From: an uncultured Christensenella sp.
GTDB taxonomy: Bacteria > Bacillota > Clostridia > Christensenellales > CAG-917
Direction of reading: 5' to 3'
DNA: 64,000 bases
Assembly: GCA_910578325.1 (NCBI GenBank)
Contig: CAJTQT010000004.1
Span: forward strand, 62,001-126,000
Shown: positions 60,782 to 64,000 of the stretch, piece by piece
Layout of the letters: each line of letters starts with the position of its first letter
Position numbering within the stretch: the first letter of the stretch is position 1
Notes under the pieces: generated by a model
The model's database searches: none
The model's input: only the letters and a program-made list of their open reading frames with translations
Told to the model about the DNA's origin: nothing
Position numbers and translations under genes: made by a program

Positions 60782-61858
60782 ATGAGAGTTTACAATTTTG
60801 CCGCCGGTCCGTCTATGCTCCCCGAGGAAGTGCTCATAGAAGCGGGTAAAAGCATAACCGACTATCTGGGCAGCGGAATGAGCGTAATGGAGATGAGCCA
60901 CCGTTCCAAATGGTATGAGGACATCAACGAAGAGTGCCGCAGTCTGGTTTGCGAACTTATGAACGTTCCCGACGGATACGAGGTTATTTTCGTACAGGGC
61001 GGAGCGTCGACTCAATTCGAAGCGGTTCCCTTGAATCTGATGCACACGGGCAAAGCCGATTATATCGTCACGGGCAACTTCGCAAAAAAAGCGTATAAAG
61101 AGGCGCAAAAATACGGAGACGTTAAACTCGTCGCTTCTTCCGAAGATAAAAACTTTACGTATATCCCCAAAACCACCGCGTTAGATTTCAGAAAAGACGC
61201 AAGTTACGTGCATATCACCCAAAACAATACAATCTTCGGACTCAAATACGAAAAACTTCCCGACACCGGAGAAATTCCGATTGTTTCGGATATGTCAAGT
61301 TGCATAATGAGCGAGGTGACAGACGTCCGTAACTACGGGCTCATATATGCGGGAGCGCAAAAAAATCTCGCGCCTGCGGGAGTCACGCTCGTAATTGTGC
61401 GCAAAGATTTGCTCGGACGCGAATCGGCGCTGTGCCCGACAATGCTCAAATACCGCACACAAACGGAAGCGCGCAGTCTTTACAACACTCCGCCCTGCTG
61501 GTCCGTATATATGATGATGCTCAACCTACGCCACCTCAAATCGCGCGGAGGAATTGCCGAGATAGAAAAAGTAAACAGGCGCAAAGCGGTTTTACTGTAC
61601 GACTTTATCGACGGTTCGGATTTTTACAGCAACAAGGTTGAAAAAGAGAGCCGTTCTATTATGAACGTACCTTTCACAACTCCGAACGCGCAACTCGACG
61701 CCAAATTCGTAAAAGAAGCGGAACAAGACGGGCTTGTTTCCCTCAAAGGGCACAGACTCGTCGGAGGTATGCGCGCTTCGATTTATAACGCAATGCCTGA
61801 AGAAGGCGTAAAATCGCTGATTGAATTTATGAAAGCATTCGAGAGGGAAAACAGATGA
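60782..61858 (+). CDS. serC: Phosphoserine aminotransferase
   Basis: PLP enzyme of serine biosynthesis converting 3-phosphohydroxypyruvate to phosphoserine. The 358 residues show NFAAGPSMLPEEVL at the N-terminus, MEMSHRSKWYEDI, FVQGGASTQFEAVPLNL and the PLP lysine in IYAGAQKNLAPAGVT. ATG 60782 follows AAGGAGGTG; open frame extends further upstream but is unrelated and spans the promoter. It overlaps serA by four bases. Confidence 0.96.
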   Translation: MRVYNFAAGPSMLPEEVLIEAGKSITDYLGSGMSVMEMSHRSKWYEDINEECRSLVCELMNVPDGYEVIFVQGGASTQFEAVPLNLMHTGKADYIVTGNFAKKAYKEAQKYGDVKLVASSEDKNFTYIPKTTALDFRKDASYVHITQNNTIFGLKYEKLPDTGEIPIVSDMSSCIMSEVTDVRNYGLIYAGAQKNLAPAGVTLVIVRKDLLGRESALCPTMLKYRTQTEARSLYNTPPCWSVYMMMLNLRHLKSRGGIAEIEKVNRRKAVLLYDFIDGSDFYSNKVEKESRSIMNVPFTTPNAQLDAKFVKEAEQDGLVSLKGHRLVGGMRASIYNAMPEEGVKSLIEFMKAFERENR

Positions 61859-62955
61859 ACGAAAAACAAATATTGACTCTCAATCCGATTTCCGATATTG
61901 CACAGGAAGTCCTCAACGGCTACGGTCTGTCGACTGAATGCAACCAACCGCTTGCTATACTGGTACGCAGTTTCAATATGCACAAATTCGACCTGCCTGC
62001 TTCCGTACTTGCGGTTGCACGCGCAGGAGCGGGATACAACAACATCCCTTATTCCGATTATGCGCTTAAAGGCATATGCGTATTTAACACCCCAGGAGCA
62101 AACGCCAACGGCGTAAAGGAACTTGTGCTTGCAAGCCTGTTGCTTGCATCAAGAAATATAATCCCTGCAACCGAATGGACGAAAACTTTGCATAACAACG
62201 TTGCCAAACAGGTTGAAAAAGGCAAAAACGCGTTTGCTGGCACGGAAATAGCAGGCAAACGCATCTGCGTAATAGGACTGGGCGCAATAGGAAAGTCCGT
62301 AGCAAAAGCCGCTTATGCGTTGGGAATGACCGTTACCGGTTATGACAAGTACATAAGCGACAGCGCAAAAGTCAAACTGAATTTTGTCACAGTATTCGAC
62401 GACATTATATCCGCCTGTCACGAAGCGGATTACGTCACATTGCATATTCCTTGCACGGACGACACAGCAAATACCGTAAACGATACGCTGATAGACGCAA
62501 TGAAAGACGGAGTGATTCTCATCAATACAGCCAGAGCCGAACTTGCGGACATAAACGCCGTCAAACTCGGACTTAAAAACAATAAAATCCGCGCTTACGT
62601 CACGGACTTCCCCACAGAAGATACTGCGGACACAGAAGGCATTATCGCAATTCCGCATCTGGGCGCGTCAACGCTCGAATCGGAGGACAACTGCGCAAGA
62701 ATGGCAGCGGCGCAACTCAAAGACTATATAGAAAACGGAAATATAAAAAACTCCGTAAATATGCCCGACGTCTCTTCCCCCAGACGGGCGGCTCACAGAG
62801 TTTGCATAATCTCTCGGGACAGCGGGGAAAACCCTTACGGCGGAATCAGCGCAACACGTGCTGGAATCCGTTATACCATAGTAGATACCGACCTCACCCC
62901 CGACGTCAGAAACTACTCAGGCGACGGAATTATAAAAGTCCGCGTAGTGTACTGA
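61855..62955 (+). CDS. serA: D-3-phosphoglycerate dehydrogenase, shortened C-terminal domain
   Basis: NAD-dependent 2-hydroxyacid dehydrogenase of 366 residues, assigned to the first step of serine synthesis because it is coupled to serC. Visible are RAGAGYNNIPY, the Rossmann motif GKRICVIGLGAIGKSVA, TLHIPCTDDTANTVN, INTARAELAD with catalytic R, and the catalytic H in IAIPHLGAST. After residue about 313 a segment of only some 50 residues recalls an ACT domain (HRVCIISRD... YTIVDTD... GIIKVRVVY) but lacks about 20 residues of the normal fold. Confidence 0.9.
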   Translation: MNEKQILTLNPISDIAQEVLNGYGLSTECNQPLAILVRSFNMHKFDLPASVLAVARAGAGYNNIPYSDYALKGICVFNTPGANANGVKELVLASLLLASRNIIPATEWTKTLHNNVAKQVEKGKNAFAGTEIAGKRICVIGLGAIGKSVAKAAYALGMTVTGYDKYISDSAKVKLNFVTVFDDIISACHEADYVTLHIPCTDDTANTVNDTLIDAMKDGVILINTARAELADINAVKLGLKNNKIRAYVTDFPTEDTADTEGIIAIPHLGASTLESEDNCARMAAAQLKDYIENGNIKNSVNMPDVSSPRRAAHRVCIISRDSGENPYGGISATRAGIRYTIVDTDLTPDVRNYSGDGIIKVRVVY

Positions 62956-62987
62956 CGATTTGCCATTGAACACGCATATTCAGATTT

Positions 62988-63040
62988 AAAACACCTTTCG
63001 AATTTCTCATCTGTGCATTTGAGAATACGAGAGGTGTTTT
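62988..63040. terminator. Terminator between serA and the ytxC-like gene
   Basis: AAAACACCT (62988-62996) pairs with AGGTGTTTT (63032-63040), with an inner TTCTCA/TGAGAA stem. The A4 and T4 ends make it usable in both directions. Confidence 0.75.
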
Positions 63041-63122
63041 ATTTAACTGTAAATAACACTAAAAACGACATTATATGCCGTTTTTATAATATATTAACGC
63101 TTGATAAAACACAAATGGTGTT

Positions 63123-63833
63123 TTACTTTTCTATCACCCGCACGATTTTCTTTAACGTCGCACTCATAGGAGCGGTAAAATTGCAATCCTCCAAAAGTAT
63201 CTCGGAGGGCTTTTCTCTGATAATCGCGCTGAGCATATTGTACTCCTGTGAATCAAACAGATCTACAACCTCTACGCTTTTATGACAGGTCAGATTCCGC
63301 AGGCTGTTGTGATGCAGTACAAGTTGATTCAGTTTCCCTTCGCTGCCGGTAATAAAAGTCGCGATTTCATATATGTCCGTTTCACTGTTGCATCCGTCGA
63401 GAAGTCGGTTTGCAAGGTCGGCAAGTTCCTGCCAGCCTTCGCTTAACGAACGCAGTCTGAAATTCATAATCCCGTCGATGTTGTAGTCGAGCGAACCGGA
63501 TATAACTTTTGACACCACGTTGCTTTCGAATTCTCTGTCGAAATGGACTATGGAACAAATCAACGCGCATTTGGCGTGAGACATCTTCCTGATACGGAGT
63601 TTATCAAGAAAAAAACGCAACTTCAAAAATGAAAGAAAGATCACTTCGAATATACCCTGCAACTTTTCTTCCACCTCGTCCTGCTTTTCGCACACGCTTG
63701 CAAGATATATCCACATTCTTCCCTGCGACTCCTCTATTGCGTAAGACAATTCCTTAGTACTTTGCAATCTTTTGAGTATATAGCCAATCTCCCTATCATA
63801 CGACTTGTCGATACTGATTACATTAGACCACAT
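63123..63833 (-). CDS. Probable YtxC-like sporulation protein
   Basis: 236 residues, mostly helical, soluble. The central block NIDGIMNFRLRSLSEGWQELADLANRLL and the end ILLEDCNF...LKKIVRVIEK resemble YtxC, a poorly understood protein conserved in endospore formers. B. subtilis YtxC has about 280 residues, so this copy is shorter at the N-terminus. ATG 63833 is preceded by GAGG five bases away. The assignment rests on recalled pattern similarity and could be wrong. No further gene is visible from 63834 to the window end. Confidence 0.5.
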   Translation of the reverse strand: MWSNVISIDKSYDREIGYILKRLQSTKELSYAIEESQGRMWIYLASVCEKQDEVEEKLQGIFEVIFLSFLKLRFFLDKLRIRKMSHAKCALICSIVHFDREFESNVVSKVISGSLDYNIDGIMNFRLRSLSEGWQELADLANRLLDGCNSETDIYEIATFITGSEGKLNQLVLHHNSLRNLTCHKSVEVVDLFDSQEYNMLSAIIREKPSEILLEDCNFTAPMSATLKKIVRVIEK

Positions 63834-64000
63834 AAACACCTCGTCAATATTGTATGCAGTCGATTGTTAAAAATTAGTGGAATATTTTTCATAATTGCAT
63901 TTATTTTTAAACTTGCAACGCTCGACGCGTCGGGACAGCGTCCAACTGCTTTCAAAATCTTTCAATCTGCGCAGACAAATGTTTGCCTAAATGAACTCAA

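Overview
The window is chromosomal DNA of a bacterium in the Bacillota, most probably the class Clostridia. The evidence is a spoIVA gene of exactly the Bacillus length, a probable ytxC, a clpC/arginine-kinase locus, RNase Y and RNase J, hemZ, a bifunctional Rel, and gene orders typical of low-GC Gram-positives (rimO-pgsA-cinA-recA-rny, rpsO-pnp-deacetylase-M16, ruvCAB-queA-tgt-yajC-secDF-recJ-rel). Codon use is moderately GC-rich. Most of the window is conserved housekeeping sequence on the minus strand. I cannot place the genus.

Layout, 1 to 42,454 (almost all minus strand): rny (cut by the window edge), recA, an N-terminally shortened cinA, pgsA, rimO and a very long ftsK/spoIIIE. Next come an M16 peptidase and a polysaccharide deacetylase in divergent orientation, pnp, rpsO, an orphan gene, hemZ, a metallo-beta-lactamase-fold hydrolase, rel and recJ. 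A terminator separates recJ from secF, secD and yajC. A collagen-like surface protein sits between yajC and tgt, followed by queA, ruvB, ruvA, ruvC, a degenerate ABC ATPase and a yfbR-like nucleotidase. Then pgi, a sugar isomerase-like gene, a short hpf, clpC, an McsA-McsB fusion, galU and galE.

42,609 to 49,808 (plus strand): dinB, a Na/Pi symporter with a PhoU tail, rdgB and a YfcE-type phosphoesterase. A tRNA cluster (Gly, Arg, His, Gln, Lys) follows, containing a duplicated tRNA-His 3' end. Last is an Lsa-type antibiotic-resistance ABC-F gene behind what looks like a leader-peptide attenuator.

49,896 to the end: an AT-rich DUF6270 gene and an orphan gene, then spoIVA, a type Ic aminotransferase, der, a DUF512 radical-SAM protein, a glycosyltransferase-like protein and rnj (all minus), serC-serA (plus), and a ytxC-like gene (minus).

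The genes group into DNA repair and recombination (recA, ruvABC, recJ, dinB), RNA decay (rny, pnp, rnj), protein export (secDF-yajC), protein quality control through arginine phosphorylation (mcsAB fusion, clpC), stringent response (rel), queuosine modification (queA, tgt) and sporulation. The most interesting items are the attenuator before the ABC-F gene, the McsA-McsB fusion, the ABC ATPase that has lost nearly every catalytic motif except Walker A, the tRNA-His scar, and two promoters placed so that transcription would begin at the start codon.
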